Assembly: GCA_949751835.1 (NCBI GenBank)
Contig: CATKHK010000004.1
Location: forward strand, 434,001 to 498,000
Reading direction: 5' to 3'
DNA: 64,000 bases
Origin: Blepharisma japonicum
Taxonomy: Eukaryota; Ciliophora; Heterotrichea; Heterotrichida; Blepharismidae
The notes beneath the pieces were generated by a model that saw only the letters and a list, made by a program, of their open reading frames with translations, did no database searches and was not told the DNA's origin. Of this stretch, positions 12,059-22,429 are shown in pieces (the first letter of the stretch is position 1; each line of letters opens with the position of its first letter). A program made the position numbers and the translations under genes.

Positions 12059-13702
12059 ATGGAATCATCTGGCAGGCGAAGACTTAAAAAAATATCCATT
12101 CTAAATGAAGAGACTCCTTTAACACAAATCCAAGATAACTCATTCTCTGCTCAAATTTCTACACAAGATACCAATAAGCAGTCTATTTCAGATGCCGAAG
12201 AAACGTATTATGACGAAAGAGTATCCTTTAAAGATCTAATAGCAAATAATAAGAAAACAGTTTTTTCTAAAAGAGAAATCTTAGATCCACTTAATCCAGA
12301 AAATTTCCCAGATCTGGAATTTTCATCAGCAATTTACACACAAGATGAAGAAGACACAAATATAAAATCAAAAAACAAAAGAAAGAGACCCAAAAGAATG
12401 ACTGTCCCTAAGCTGCCGAGGTTCAATAAAATGATTGATTTCAATCCAATGTTTGAAGGGTCTACAACAGAGTTTGAATATTTAAGAGATCAACCATTGG
12501 AGTTGCCGAATAAAATGAAAACAAATAAAGACATAACTGACTTTCTAACAAAATGCAAACAAGACAAGCAAGATAAGTCAAGCTATTTATTAGCAAAAAA
12601 TGTCCTAACTGATGGTGGCCAGCAAGATTCTCTTATAATAAAAGCCCCAGAGAAGCTTGAAGGATTTATTTCAAAAAAGCAAGCCTTGCAGCCAAGAGAC
12701 CTCTTAAGAGAAAATTTGATGAATGAAGCCCGAGAAAGAAGAATGAATTATATAAGCCCCGACATGCTTTTCAATAAGTCTTCTAGTGAATTGACAGGAA
12801 GGAAAAATGACAAATCGCCTGAGCCTGTTAAAGAAGAAAAAATTGATATACAAAGAGTTATCGAGCTTGAAAATGGAATTTCTGAACCAATTGCTTCTGA
12901 AAAAACTATAAATTCTCAAAAATCAGAGCACAGTGAAGAAAGTGAATCAAATAATCCTAATTTAGCCTACAACGAGAAAGAAGAAAAAGACCTTTTAGAA
13001 ATTCCTTCTCAGAAGTTTTATAGCAAAATCATTGATAGCCCAGCAGTTACCCATTTTTTTGAAACTGAAGCAGAGCAAGGTAGTGATAATGAAGAACATG
13101 ATAATTGCATTAGGCCTAAAGAATTTGAAAATGAAGCAGAAGAAGAAATTGGAGAAGTTGATAATTTGATTGATCATACAAAAATCGATGATAATAAAGA
13201 AAAAATCTTGAAAAAGCATTTAGGAGATATGATCGTCAAAGATTTCTATCAAATTAAGAAAGTAATTAATGCTGATTTCAAAGGGAAAAGGCCACCTGAT
13301 TATTTAGAAGAATCAAATCTGGATTTAAAGAAAATGAAACTTATGAAACAGCAAAAAGATACGCTGGAAATAGAAACTAAAGATACGAAAAAGAATAAAG
13401 AAGAAAAAGCCATTGGGGAAGACTTGGAAAAAGAGGAATACACAAAGTTGGAAATGCTGAAAAATTCGCAAGAGCTTAAATATATTAGAAATATATCAGG
13501 AAAGTCACTGATTCTTGATGAAAAATCAAGGAGCTATTTAAATTTAATAGAAGAGCCTAATTATCAGGTAACCCGAAGATCATTACTCAGCGATATCAGC
13601 AGAAGCTGATCAAAAGGTTCAGAAGACTCAAAAGAATTATCAAATAGATCGGTCTCATCAAAAGAAAAGAAATATGTTCCCGTGTTTTTCAAAAGAAAGT
13701 AA
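12059..13702 (+). CDS. Highly charged, largely disordered protein, function unknown
   Basis: 547 aa from ATG 12059 to TAA 13700-13702, with one in-frame TGA (13607-13609) read as Trp near the end. The N-terminus is basic (MESSGRRRLKKISI), followed by a Gln/Ser/Thr region, a KRKRPKRMTVPK basic patch around residue 105 that could be a nuclear localisation signal, and long Glu/Lys-rich tracts with coiled-coil propensity in the second half (KKMKLMKQQKDTLEIETK). It ends in a basic KKYVPVFFKRK tail. I recognise no family. Start and coding nature are supported by the long single frame and sustained charged composition unlike the flanking AT-rich spacer. Confidence 0.75.
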
Positions 13703-13845
13703 TGTAACTAATAGTGTGTAAATGGTTTCTTTAAGCATATTAAGTTTACTATAAGATTGGACATAGATGATAAGAGATCTATTTGAAAACTTTTATTTTT
13801 CATAGTGAATTCTTAATTTATAAATTTTTTTCAAAGCTTTAATGA

Positions 13846-14028
13846 TTATTCTTCTTTGTTTGATGTGCTATTACTTGTTTTTGGAGATTGCCTATTAGAT
13901 GTGAAATTTCCTTCAGTTCATTCAATTATCTTGCCAAAGCCGAGTGAAATGATATAGCCTATTATGGAAAAGAAAATAAGTCCTTGCCAAGTTGTGATAC
14001 TCAAAGTAGGTCCTGCCTCTGCCTCCAT
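13846..14028 (-). CDS. Small single-pass membrane protein, or 3' half of a split gene
   Basis: A 60-residue frame from ATG 14028 to TAA 13846-13848, with one in-frame TGA as Trp. It contains a clear transmembrane helix (GLIFFSIIGYIISLGFG) followed by a hydrophilic Asn/Ser-rich tail with NFT and NST sites. In-frame TAA precedes the ATG, so it could stand alone. However, a second open frame (14042-14161) lies 13 bp upstream, offset by one base, and together they would read as a soluble domain followed by this helix. No family recognised. Confidence 0.45.
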
Positions 14029-14041
14029 CTCGTTGATGATT

Positions 14042-14161
14042 TTAATTTAGTGAGCCATCTTTTAATATAAAATCAGCTTTCATCACTGAAGCATTTTTGA
14101 TTGGAATCGAAAGACAAGAGACTATGGTCCCGTTGGAATTTTTGCACTTTACAATCAGCAT
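14042..14161 (-). CDS. 39-residue open frame, possibly 5' half of the adjacent membrane protein
   Basis: ATG at 14161, TAA at 14042-14044. The product (begins MLIVKCKNSNGTIVSCLSI) is mixed polar/hydrophobic with NGT and NAS sequons and does not look like random AT-rich translation. Skipping a single A in the AAA just before its stop codon would fuse it in frame to the 60-residue membrane frame downstream. No 15-16 nt GT...AG intron can be drawn here to do this. Might be a base-call error, a true frameshift, or an unrelated small frame. Confidence 0.3.
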   Translation of the reverse strand: MLIVKCKNSNGTIVSCLSIPIKNASVMKADFILKDGSLN

Positions 14162-14343
14162 AAAAAATTAAAAGTCATTATTTTACAATTTTTTTGATTT
14201 AGAGGAAGATGAGAGGCGGAAGTTTTTAAAGGAATCAGTAATTGGCTACTCGTATTTCTTGAATTTGATAAAGTTTATTTTAGAAAGAAACGAATTTAAT
14301 TGTTTTATTCAGCATTAACCATAATGTAAAAGTTATTAGAGTT

Positions 14344-15081
14344 TTACTCGGGAAAATCGTTGGATTTATAATCGGAGAGCATCGGAATACCAGAAGACAT
14401 TGAATTTCTTTCCATAATTGCACCTTTGAAATTCTTTTCCCCCAAATACACGCACCCCAAAATGATCGCCATTGCAGACCCAATCAGTGGTCCGATCATA
14501 TAAATTCATATATCGTGTATGTAATTTATATCATCGTAATATATCGCTTTAACAGAGTTCAAAGACGCGCATACCGTAGGATTAAAGCAGCCTCCAGAAA
14601 TAGGGCCAACAGTTAACGCACCCACCAAGACTGTCATCGAAACAGCAAGTGAGCCTATTAACGGAAATTCAATTTCCTGGCTTATCATGATAACAAGATT
14701 TAATTGGCAAGTGAAAATTGCTTCAGCCACAATCGCTTCAGAGATTGTTGAATCATTTCCAATTTTGAAATGGAAGTGGTTCCCTGTTGCAATAATTGTC
14801 CCTATTAAGCCTCCACATAAGGCTCCAACAATTTGGAAAATGAGATTTCCCTTGAATTCAACACGATTTTCGTTGGTGAGGGTTCTGAGATATTTCTTTT
14901 TTGCGTAATTACAGAGAGTTACAGTGGGGTTCAAATGAACCACACCAATAAACCCTCCTCCTATAATGATAGCCCATAGCCCAAAGCTTACAGCATATGG
15001 GTCGCCAAAGCTTACAGCAACTGCTAGAGTGAGCATTGCTGTCATTTGAGTTTCGGCTATTCACTTTCTCCAATTTTCCAT
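14344..15081 (-). CDS. Aquaporin/MIP-family channel with NPT-NPT motifs
   Basis: 245 aa membrane channel. The start ATG 15081 gives MENWRKWIAETQMTAMLT with two Trp, one from TGA; a second TGA near 14506 is also Trp. Six hydrophobic segments and the two half-helix loops of the family are visible: HLNPTVTLCNY in the first half and GGCFNPTVCASL in the second, with GPISGG before the latter. In typical aquaporins both are NPA and the second is NPAR, whose Arg forms the selectivity filter. Here both are NPT and the Arg position is Val. It probably passes water, glycerol or another small neutral solute, but the altered filter makes substrate uncertain. The C-terminal tail is hydrophilic. The ATG lies 22 bp downstream of the NAD synthetase stop, so its promoter must overlap that gene or the two are co-transcribed. 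Confidence 0.88.
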
Positions 15082-15103
15082 TATTTATTTATTTATTCGC
15101 TAA

Positions 15104-17221
15104 TTATTGAGGGTTTTTAATGCTTTCCACGATTTGGTCAATATCTTTGTATTGGGCTTCCCACTTTGAATTATATAGGAATGGTCTAAGATCATATCTA
15201 TTATCATCACAGCCAAGCGAGTCCATGTGAATGACAGGGGTTAGCGTTACCAGTTTATGTCTATTGATTGCATAATACGTAAAGAATCTTTTCACTTTTT
15301 GGGCAACTAATTCAGGCTCCATTGTTTTCCATTCAGTCAGGCAACGATTAAACATATATAGAGGGCCACAGTGATCAATTTTTCTTAGCATTGCCATCAG
15401 ATGAATTTCTTCATAGCTTAATCCTAATTCGTGCTCGTCAGTTTGTTGCAAAGTATGCCAGTCAGAAAGAGGCTGCAGCTCAGCTGTAGGAGTAGCTTCA
15501 AGAATAGGAATAATTGAGCGATAATTATATCTTTCTGAAGCCCAATGCAAAAAGAATCTTAAGTCAATTTTTGAAACACCACCTATAGGGTTTATATCGG
15601 CGCTTGAGGTGTCATATTTTGTCAAATATCCAGTTAATGATTCTTCGATGTTTCCACTTCCCAATATAATTAAAAATCCTTTCTTTCCTAAAACCCATGG
15701 TAGAAGCTGTCCTGCCATGTAGCTTGCAACCATACGAATTCTAGCTTGTAAATTTTGTAAGGCTACATCTTCATATTTTGTTCCTCCTTTTGACTCATAA
15801 TTTGGTTTATCACTATGTGTTACGCTCGTGAACATATTTAAGTATTCATTATAAACTTCATCAATATTTTCCTCAAAATGATTTGAACCTATTTCTTCAG
15901 CTAAGTTTTTCGCTCTTGCTTTAGACTCTTCTGAGCTATTTTCAGACGCTAAATAAGCTGTATGCATAATTTCATGAAGCATTTCATGGTGGTTTTCAGG
16001 TATTTTCCCTACAATTCTTCTCAAATCGTTCTGTAAAACTTCAAGATTATAGCCTTTAAACACGTTTAAGCAATGCATAACTTTTCTACACATAATTGCT
16101 ATTATAGCCAGAACACTTGCAGAATCAGAGCCTCCAGATAATGGCAAGAAAAAGCCGCTTGCATTAGTTCTGCGTAAATAATCCCAAAGATAACAAGCTG
16201 GAGCAAAGCCAGTTTCTTCAGCCCTGGAGTATTCTGGAACTTGAATTGGTAATGAAGACTCTATTGAATTTTTCACAAGCAGTTTAAACCCTGGAACCAC
16301 AATGACCGGGAATTGCTCTAAAATTTTATCTTTAGCTTGCATGTTTCTCGAAGCGATTGCGTTTCTATAGCTATCTACTTCACTTAAATCAAGGGCTGCT
16401 GAAACCACATCTACTGACTTCATTGAGAATGGTTCAGTTGTGGCAAAGCAATTTCCATTTAAAAAAATCATTGATCTTGCATTAAAATAAGTGCGATGCC
16501 CATCACAACCAATTTGGTTAGAATACATGTAAACCCCTCCAGTTTTGACTGATGCCGACATCATGCTATACCATTTTTGGAATTCTATTGACATTTGGAA
16601 AGGATTTCCCCCCATATTCAAAACAATGTGAGCGCCCATCAAAAATAATTCAGTGCTTGAGGAGACTGGCGACAATAATTCTTCATAAGTTTCCACTCCT
16701 ATTAAATAGCCATCTTCAGATCTTAGCATTCCATTTCCAAATGGCGCAGTTTGCTGGCCAGTCACATCAGTGATGAAGGCTGGTAAGCTGTACTGCATGA
16801 GTTCTCTATTTCCACACCATGCAGTAAACCAGCGTTTTTCTCTATTAAGTCCATCATCTGCAAGTACAACTTTAGGCTTGATCAGGATTACTTTTCCATT
16901 GTAAATTAGCACACTGCAGTTGTAAACAACTCCATGAAAGTATAGAGGCATGCCAATAAGGCAAAGGATATCGTTATATGGAGGAATGAGGGTTACTTTG
17001 ATTACGTTCAATAATACCTGCCAAGAGTGATGGATCGTATCAGGCTCTACATAATGGTCTTCGATGCTATAGCCAGTCACTTCTGCTTGAGAGCCAAGCC
17101 GAATTTTGGCATTATGCACACGCTTGGCTTGGATGATTGATTCTATTATGCGCTGCTCGTTTCCTTTGAAATCCAAAGCCCACTGATCTAAAGAGCAGGT
17201 TGACACTATGGTTGGCTCCAT
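15104..17221 (-). CDS. NADSYN1: NAD+ synthetase (NADSYN/Qns1 type) with degenerate glutaminase domain
   Basis: 705 aa, uninterrupted. Two domains: an N-terminal nitrilase-fold amidase (about 1-300) and a C-terminal ATP-dependent NAD synthase (about 325-680) with the P-loop PLSGGSDSASV and GSGNIEESLTGYLTKYDTSS. The synthase converts nicotinate adenine dinucleotide to NAD+, normally using ammonia released from Gln by the amidase. In this protein the synthase motifs are intact, as is the amidase Lys (IKPKVVLADDG), but the catalytic Glu position reads Gln (RLGSQAEVTGY against the usual xxPELxxxGY) and the nucleophilic Cys position reads Tyr (GVETYEELLSP against the usual E-x-C-EEL-W-x-P). I infer an ammonia-only enzyme. 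Length and fold are otherwise normal and the frame is unbroken, so it is not an obvious pseudogene. Starts at ATG 17221. Confidence 0.95.
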   Translation of the reverse strand: MEPTIVSTCSLDQWALDFKGNEQRIIESIIQAKRVHNAKIRLGSQAEVTGYSIEDHYVEPDTIHHSWQVLLNVIKVTLIPPYNDILCLIGMPLYFHGVVYNCSVLIYNGKVILIKPKVVLADDGLNREKRWFTAWCGNRELMQYSLPAFITDVTGQQTAPFGNGMLRSEDGYLIGVETYEELLSPVSSSTELFLMGAHIVLNMGGNPFQMSIEFQKWYSMMSASVKTGGVYMYSNQIGCDGHRTYFNARSMIFLNGNCFATTEPFSMKSVDVVSAALDLSEVDSYRNAIASRNMQAKDKILEQFPVIVVPGFKLLVKNSIESSLPIQVPEYSRAEETGFAPACYLWDYLRRTNASGFFLPLSGGSDSASVLAIIAIMCRKVMHCLNVFKGYNLEVLQNDLRRIVGKIPENHHEMLHEIMHTAYLASENSSEESKARAKNLAEEIGSNHFEENIDEVYNEYLNMFTSVTHSDKPNYESKGGTKYEDVALQNLQARIRMVASYMAGQLLPWVLGKKGFLIILGSGNIEESLTGYLTKYDTSSADINPIGGVSKIDLRFFLHWASERYNYRSIIPILEATPTAELQPLSDWHTLQQTDEHELGLSYEEIHLMAMLRKIDHCGPLYMFNRCLTEWKTMEPELVAQKVKRFFTYYAINRHKLVTLTPVIHMDSLGCDDNRYDLRPFLYNSKWEAQYKDIDQIVESIKNPQ

Positions 17222-17327
17222 TTGGAATTATTTATTTAATAATTCAGGTAACTTTATTCATCGCTGAATTCAGGTGATTTAATTTGAATAGATACTAAAA
17301 GAAATAAGTTTTAATAAGCTAATAATA

Positions 17328-18032
17328 ATGGGTTGCAAAAAGTCCAAGTCTCTTTATGATCAAAAGTCAGCGGAAAATGAAAACTTGGAGATTTATGAAA
17401 GCAGATTTCGTTTAAGAAATCACAGCATCCACGAATATGAAGCAACCATACGGCGCTTTCAGAATTTATCTTTGCCTTGTGCTAAAGCATTAGAAATTTT
17501 ATCGCAAAATTTCAGCTTGCCTTTTACTCAAAAATTGCTTGAAATATTCGCAGATAAGTTAAATCTTAATGGAGTCCTTAATACTGACTATCTTATTTCC
17601 TTTGCAATTCTTTATGGAGAAGGTTCAGCCTACGAAAAGGCAGACTCACTTTGGCACGTTGCAGATACTGCATACTCGAATTCTTTGACTAAGAGTGATA
17701 TTCAAAGGATAGTGAAGGGGGTTATTAGAGTTTCTATCGGTATAATGCTAGAAGCAGCAATTGAAGAAAATTACTTCAATGTCAATCGCTTGACTTCATG
17801 AAAAAGCCAATTAAATGAAAGAGCTGAAGCTCTTGAAGAAAAATTGGTAAGACATTTCTTTGGAGAAAAGCAGGAGATTAAGAAAGATGAATTTATAAAT
17901 CTAGTTGTTGATGGAAAAGATAGCCAAATTACTGATCCTGTTTCAGTGAGAACATTGCTAGAACATACTCAAGCCATTCCGAAAAAGTTTGCGAATCCAT
18001 TCAAAAACATGAAGACAAAATTAACAGGCTAA
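17328..18032 (+). CDS. N-myristoylation-type small protein with EF-hand-like fold, unassigned
   Basis: 234 aa, ATG 17328 to TAA 18030-18032, with one TGA (17799-17801) as Trp. The N-terminus MGCKKSK is a classical N-myristoylation plus palmitoylation signal (Gly2, Cys3, basic). The body is helical, with two segments laid out like helix-loop-helix units (LLEIFADKLNLNGVLNTDYL, then VADTAYSNSLTKSDIQRIV) but lacking the acidic loop residues for Ca2+ binding. This resembles degenerate members of the calcineurin-B/recoverin group, but the assignment is weak. It is divergently oriented from NAD synthetase with a 106-bp shared upstream region. Confidence 0.7.
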
Positions 18033-18192
18033 TATACTAATATAGCTTAGAATTTATTTGAATTGCCTATCCACTTGATTTATCATTGCCAAAGATTTTA
18101 AATATTAAATCTTTATTTATTATATCGACTTTCAGTTATTATTTAATGTGATTATTTACTTCTGCTTTATCATTATTTTCTGCACTAATAAA

Positions 18193-19833
18193 ATGAACCA
18201 TAAAAATAGGATTAATTATACATTTTCAACAAGGAGCAACTCTTCAAGAAGAACAATTTCAGCCACTCGCACTCATGATCTGTCAAAATCAAGCAGATTG
18301 GAGATCAAAAAGCGACCTTCAATTTATAGCTCGCAACAAGTTCAATATTTATTAGAAGAACTCGAAACTCTTTGAATCAAGTATGACATCCCTAATCAGC
18401 ATCAAATAATTTTCAAATCTTTACTAGCAGCTTCACCTACTTATTCCGCAATAATAATTGCAAAAGAAATTAGTATGCTTGAAGAAAACCAGTCTCCAAT
18501 CCTTAATATTTTAAGAACTATACAAGAAAGAGAATCTTATCTTTCGAAGATCCAGCTTCTGGCTAAACATTATCGTAAAAAGAATTGCAAAGATTTAGAA
18601 ATGATTGGACTTGAGCTTGCGAATTTGATAGAAAAAATTAGAGATAAAACAATCGAAGTTATCGAAAGAGTTCAGATTTGGAAAAAACTGTATGAGTGCC
18701 ATGATATTGAATTTTTGTGAAAAGGAATTAATTATTATGAAAAATTAAAATCAGATTTAGACTTCTTAGTTGGAACTCCTTTGGCAAAGATTTTTGCATT
18801 TACACATAGAGATCCATTCTTATTAAATATAATCCGAAGTTACCGTTGGCTTTCTAAGAAATGCAATATGAAACTTGGATTGACAAACTTCCAAAAAAAA
18901 CAAATTAAAATTTCTCTTAAATTTTTGGACATTGAGGATTTTTCTGATACTTTAAATCAAGAATTCAACACTTTGCGAAATGCAATTGAAATTCCTGACG
19001 CTGCATTCGATCATTTATTTACTCCTAAAAATAAAAATGTAGTTAAACGTAACCTCAAAGAAACAATAAAGGCAGTCTGTGAAGATTTTATTAATGGAAT
19101 TGTATATAAAGGCTGTCTAGATATTGCAAATGAAGGATTCCAAGAAAAAGCAAAAATTATCAATGATATTTGTGCTGAAATAATCCTTGATTATATAATA
19201 GACAATATATCTGAACACACATCAAATTCTGTTTGTAAGAGAGTTCTCAAATTAAATCAAGACTTAATTTTGGTCAAAGAGTTATCTGATTCAATAGTGA
19301 ACCAACTTACAGAATTTGAGTGTAAAAATTTGTGCTATGAATTTCTCAATGAGTTTTTGTTAGATGAGCTCTGCTATGATCTCATTCCATATTCAGAGCT
19401 TAAACCAATAGCATTATTGTGCATAAAAGAAATGAATAAAGAAGATGCAGTATTAAGCAACGAAGTTTGTAGCCAATTAATTGAAGACTTTCTTAGCAGT
19501 GAGTGAATTGAGACCTTAGTAGAAGCTGAGAAGTTATCAAACCACATTGAAGGGGTTATGGATTCATTGCCCATGAAACTTCAAAAGCAAGTATGAAATG
19601 AAGAAAGATCAAAAATTTACGAACAGGTCATAGAAAAAATTTATTTTGATATTTTAAATATATTTGTTGGAGGGTTTTGATTAGAAAGATTGGCTACTGC
19701 CTCTCTTCTCGAAATTCAGGGAATGAGAGAACTCCCCATGGATAATATCTTTGTTTTGCACGATCCCAAAGATTATAGAAGTAGCCTCTTAAGGAGGCCC
19801 TGGGCTCGAAGAAAATCAGTGTACGATAAATAA
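18193..19833 (+). CDS. Large helical protein, function unknown
   Basis: 546 aa from ATG 18193 to TAA 19831-19833. At least five TGA codons are read as Trp (near 18373, 18718, 19504, 19594 and 19678); without this the gene looks like five fragments. The first ~50 residues are Ser/Arg-rich and disordered (FSTRSNSSRRTISATRTHD); the rest is alpha-helical with alternating Leu/Ile and charged residues, little low complexity, and an ending with a compact basic motif (LLRRPWARRKSVYDK). I recognise no family. The UNC119 gene converges on it with 48 bp between the stop codons. Confidence 0.72.
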
Positions 19834-19881
19834 AATAGACTTATAAATACTGATAAGACTGTTTAAATTTATTTAAGATAT

Positions 19882-20403
19882 TTAGCCTGAATAGTTATAC
19901 TCTGCTCTGACATGCATAATAAGCTGGCCATCAGCAAAGAAAAAGCTATCTGATTTAGTCTCTCGAGGACTCAGAACTATGTCCGCCTTTTGCTCTTCTG
20001 TTAGCTCTGGGAGAGTATAAATGAACTCCCTTGAGTTGATAGTGTTTGGTATCATAAAATCAATAGTGAAATCATAATTCTCCACTAATCTGTCTTTGAA
20101 ATAATGCCTTTCTATCATTCTGAAGTTTGATACTGGATATTGACCTACAGAGAAATAAATTAAAGAGCCAATTGTACGCAAATTTAAGAATTCAGGAGGA
20201 AAATCATAACTAATAAATCTTGAATCTTCAGTCTGAGGCTCAAAGTCTCTTTCTAAGTCCAGTAAAATTGTATTGGTATCCATATCCCTCAGCCTGAAGC
20301 TCCCGAATCTTATATCAAAGATGTTTGCATTCAGCGAACATAGAAATTCAGATGTTGCATGAGTATGAGAAAGAACCTCTTCTGGGGTTACAGTTCCTAT
20401 CAT
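19882..20403 (-). CDS. UNC119: UNC119 / PDE6-delta family lipid-binding chaperone
   Basis: 173 aa, single frame, ATG 20403. It matches UNC119 along its length: N-terminal TPEEVLSHTHATSEFLCSL, central DFPPEFLNLRTIGSLIYFSV, NFRMIERHYFKDRLVENYDF, and C-terminal SPRETKSDSFFFADGQLIMH. The family forms an immunoglobulin-like beta-sandwich that encloses the N-myristoyl group of cargo and delivers it to cilia, where Arl3-GTP releases it. That role is inferred from the family. Relevant here: several proteins in the window start with myristoylation-type MG termini (17328, 28854, 43404-44507, 63571). Starts 142 bp beyond the 3' end of the DNAL1 gene. Confidence 0.95.
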   Translation of the reverse strand: MIGTVTPEEVLSHTHATSEFLCSLNANIFDIRFGSFRLRDMDTNTILLDLERDFEPQTEDSRFISYDFPPEFLNLRTIGSLIYFSVGQYPVSNFRMIERHYFKDRLVENYDFTIDFMIPNTINSREFIYTLPELTEEQKADIVLSPRETKSDSFFFADGQLIMHVRAEYNYSG

Positions 20404-20545
20404 AATTTATATCATTTAATTCGATGTCATTTGCCTGCATTAATAAATTATCTTGCTTTAAGGTTCTACCTAAAATTATGCATCAGCAGAACTCATATAT
20501 ATATCAAAAGAGTTTTATGCATTTTTATATAAAATCTAGCTTAAG

Positions 20546-21124
20546 TTAATCTCTTAACTCTTCTGCTTGCTTTCTAACCTGATCTGACACAATTGCCCCA
20601 TCAAGAACCTCTATATGAGGACATCTTTTGATAACCATTGGTCTCGCATCATCTTTATTCTGAAATCCCTCATAAATAGGATTCCCTGACAAAAGCACAT
20701 TCCTTAGCTCCTGTAGCTGGTTAAGTCTATTAATTTCTTCCCAGTTCTTGATTTTATTATTCGACACAAAAAGTGTAGTCAACCTAACACAGTTTTGTAA
20801 ACCATCTAATTTTTCAATTAAATTGTATGAAATCCAGAGTTCCCTCAGCGTCCCTCCCACTTCATCAAGCCCTGAAATTTTCCTAATCTGATTTCTGCCT
20901 ATGGACAATATTTCAAGGCTCCTCAAATTTGACAAATTCATTATTTTTTCTATACAATTGGTCGATAATGATAACTTGCGGCAGTTAATAAGTTGTGACA
21001 ATCCTTGGTCCATTTTGTTGATTGGCGGATTCCAACATATTAATTTTACTTCTGAAGCTTCTGCTGCGCGCTGTCCAGTGCGAGCTTCCCACTCCTGAAT
21101 CGCTTTAGTGCAGGTCATCGTCAT
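20546..21124 (-). CDS. DNAL1: Axonemal dynein light chain 1 (LRR protein LC1)
   Basis: 192 aa. The N-terminal KAIQEWEARTG and the series of about six 22-residue leucine-rich repeats (CRKLSLSTNCIEKI, LEILSIGRNQIRKI, LRELWISYNLIEKL, LTTLFVSNNKIKNW) are characteristic of outer-arm dynein light chain 1, which binds the microtubule-binding domain of the gamma heavy chain and tunes ciliary beating. The C-terminal CPHIEVLDGAIVSDQVRKQA is also typical. ATG at 21124 or two codons later (both in frame). It lies 45 bp downstream of the GRIP golgin stop codon, on the same strand. Confidence 0.93.
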   Translation of the reverse strand: MTMTCTKAIQEWEARTGQRAAEASEVKLICWNPPINKMDQGLSQLINCRKLSLSTNCIEKIMNLSNLRSLEILSIGRNQIRKISGLDEVGGTLRELWISYNLIEKLDGLQNCVRLTTLFVSNNKIKNWEEINRLNQLQELRNVLLSGNPIYEGFQNKDDARPMVIKRCPHIEVLDGAIVSDQVRKQAEELRD

Positions 21125-21169
21125 CTTGAATTAATTTATAAATGTTTGAATATTAATAAAATTTTCCAA

Positions 21170-22429
21170 TTAAGTTTGGGATTTCACTTCTTCTTCAGAG
21201 TCGTTTCGCTGCTTGGCTAAGTTGGCTCTTCGTCTTCCTTCATAGGTGTGAATAGTGTTGTGTGACAAGCCAGTTCCTGGACTTTTCACAGTGAAGAGTC
21301 CAGTGACACTGCTGTAGATATGGCTGGATTCCCTTGCAAGCCTGATAACTTCAATTTCTTCAGGTGTGAAGTCAAGGATTGTATAAATCACATAGGCGAG
21401 GCTGGTAGCTTCTCTAAGATTCCCTGCATACATGTACTCCATATACTTCATGACTATGTTTTTTAGGTACTCCATGTTCACATTTTCTCTTGACAAAGAT
21501 TTTTCTAACTCTTCAATTCTGATCTTCATAGACGTGATTTGGTCAGATTCTTCACTGGGCTTTTCGAATTCTTTAATTTTCAGCTTAAGTCTGTCTATTG
21601 TTTGGTCTTTTTCTAAAACTAATTTTTGGGCTCGCTTTCTGTGCTCTTGGAAATCGTTTTTTGTGTCAGAGAGCTGGTCTTCGAGCTCTTTTATTAGTGA
21701 TTCGTGCCTGTGCTTCTCTTGATTGAGCTGTTGAATGCTATCAAGGTACTCTACTTCTTTGTCTTCAGTGTTTTCTTTTTGGTTGATTTCACTCTCAAGA
21801 AAGCTAATTCTGGCTTGTGCATCAGCTAATAACTTCTGCAACTTCGGAATATCGTCAGAAAATGTTGGCGGGCGTTGTTCTAAAGCAGCAATTAAACTGT
21901 TTGTTTTATTTTTAGTCGCTTCTTCTTGCTGAGCCCTCAATCTTGCATTTTCTACTTTTAAGTTTTCAATCTGTTTCTCTAAGTATTCCACTTCTCCTCG
22001 AATTTCATCCATTTGAGATAAGACAACTGAATGCTGTTCTTCTAGAGCTCTAAATTCAGCAGATTCCTGCTCCTTTACTTTAAGGTTTTCTTTCAATCTT
22101 GATAATTCTCCTTTCAACTTTTGAATTTCATCAGTTGAAGACTGGCTCATCGTTCTTATCAGTCTTTTTTGCTCTTCTTCTTTAGATGCTCATAGCGACT
22201 CAAGTTCTTCTGCTTTGCAGCCTCCGAAGTCTCGCTGAATTGATCGATCAAGCACTGTTTGTGCGAAATTAATTAAAGCCTCTCTATCGCTTAAAAGATC
22301 TCCATTTTCTCTATGCTTGGAAACATAACGTTCTTCAAGTCTTTCTACTTTCTTTTGAAGGTTTTTAACTTCTTTGTTTTTTTCTTTTAAGACATTAAGC
22401 AAAGTTGGGTAGTCAGGTTCTTCTGCCAT
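21170..22429 (-). CDS. GRIP-domain coiled-coil golgin
   Basis: 419 aa. About 330 residues of continuous coiled coil (Glu/Lys/Leu heptads) are followed by a GRIP domain around residues 300-350: MEYLKNIVMKYMEYMYAGN and ILDFTPEEIEVIRLAR correspond to the family pattern YLKNVVLKFL...LLxFSPEE. GRIP domains bind Arl1-GTP and place golgins on trans-Golgi membranes as vesicle tethers. A TGA at 22190-22192 is read as Trp. I chose ATG 22429 (MAEEPDYP); an in-frame ATG at 22456 would add nine hydrophobic residues (MIFFPVFHN) and is less likely. Unlike many golgins the GRIP domain is followed by a ~65-residue basic tail. Confidence 0.85.

Noticed and set aside
14280-14483. Minus-strand frame at the 3' end of the aquaporin
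   Set aside because: It is the shifted frame of the aquaporin tail; the aquaporin frame continues through a TGA to TAA at 14344.
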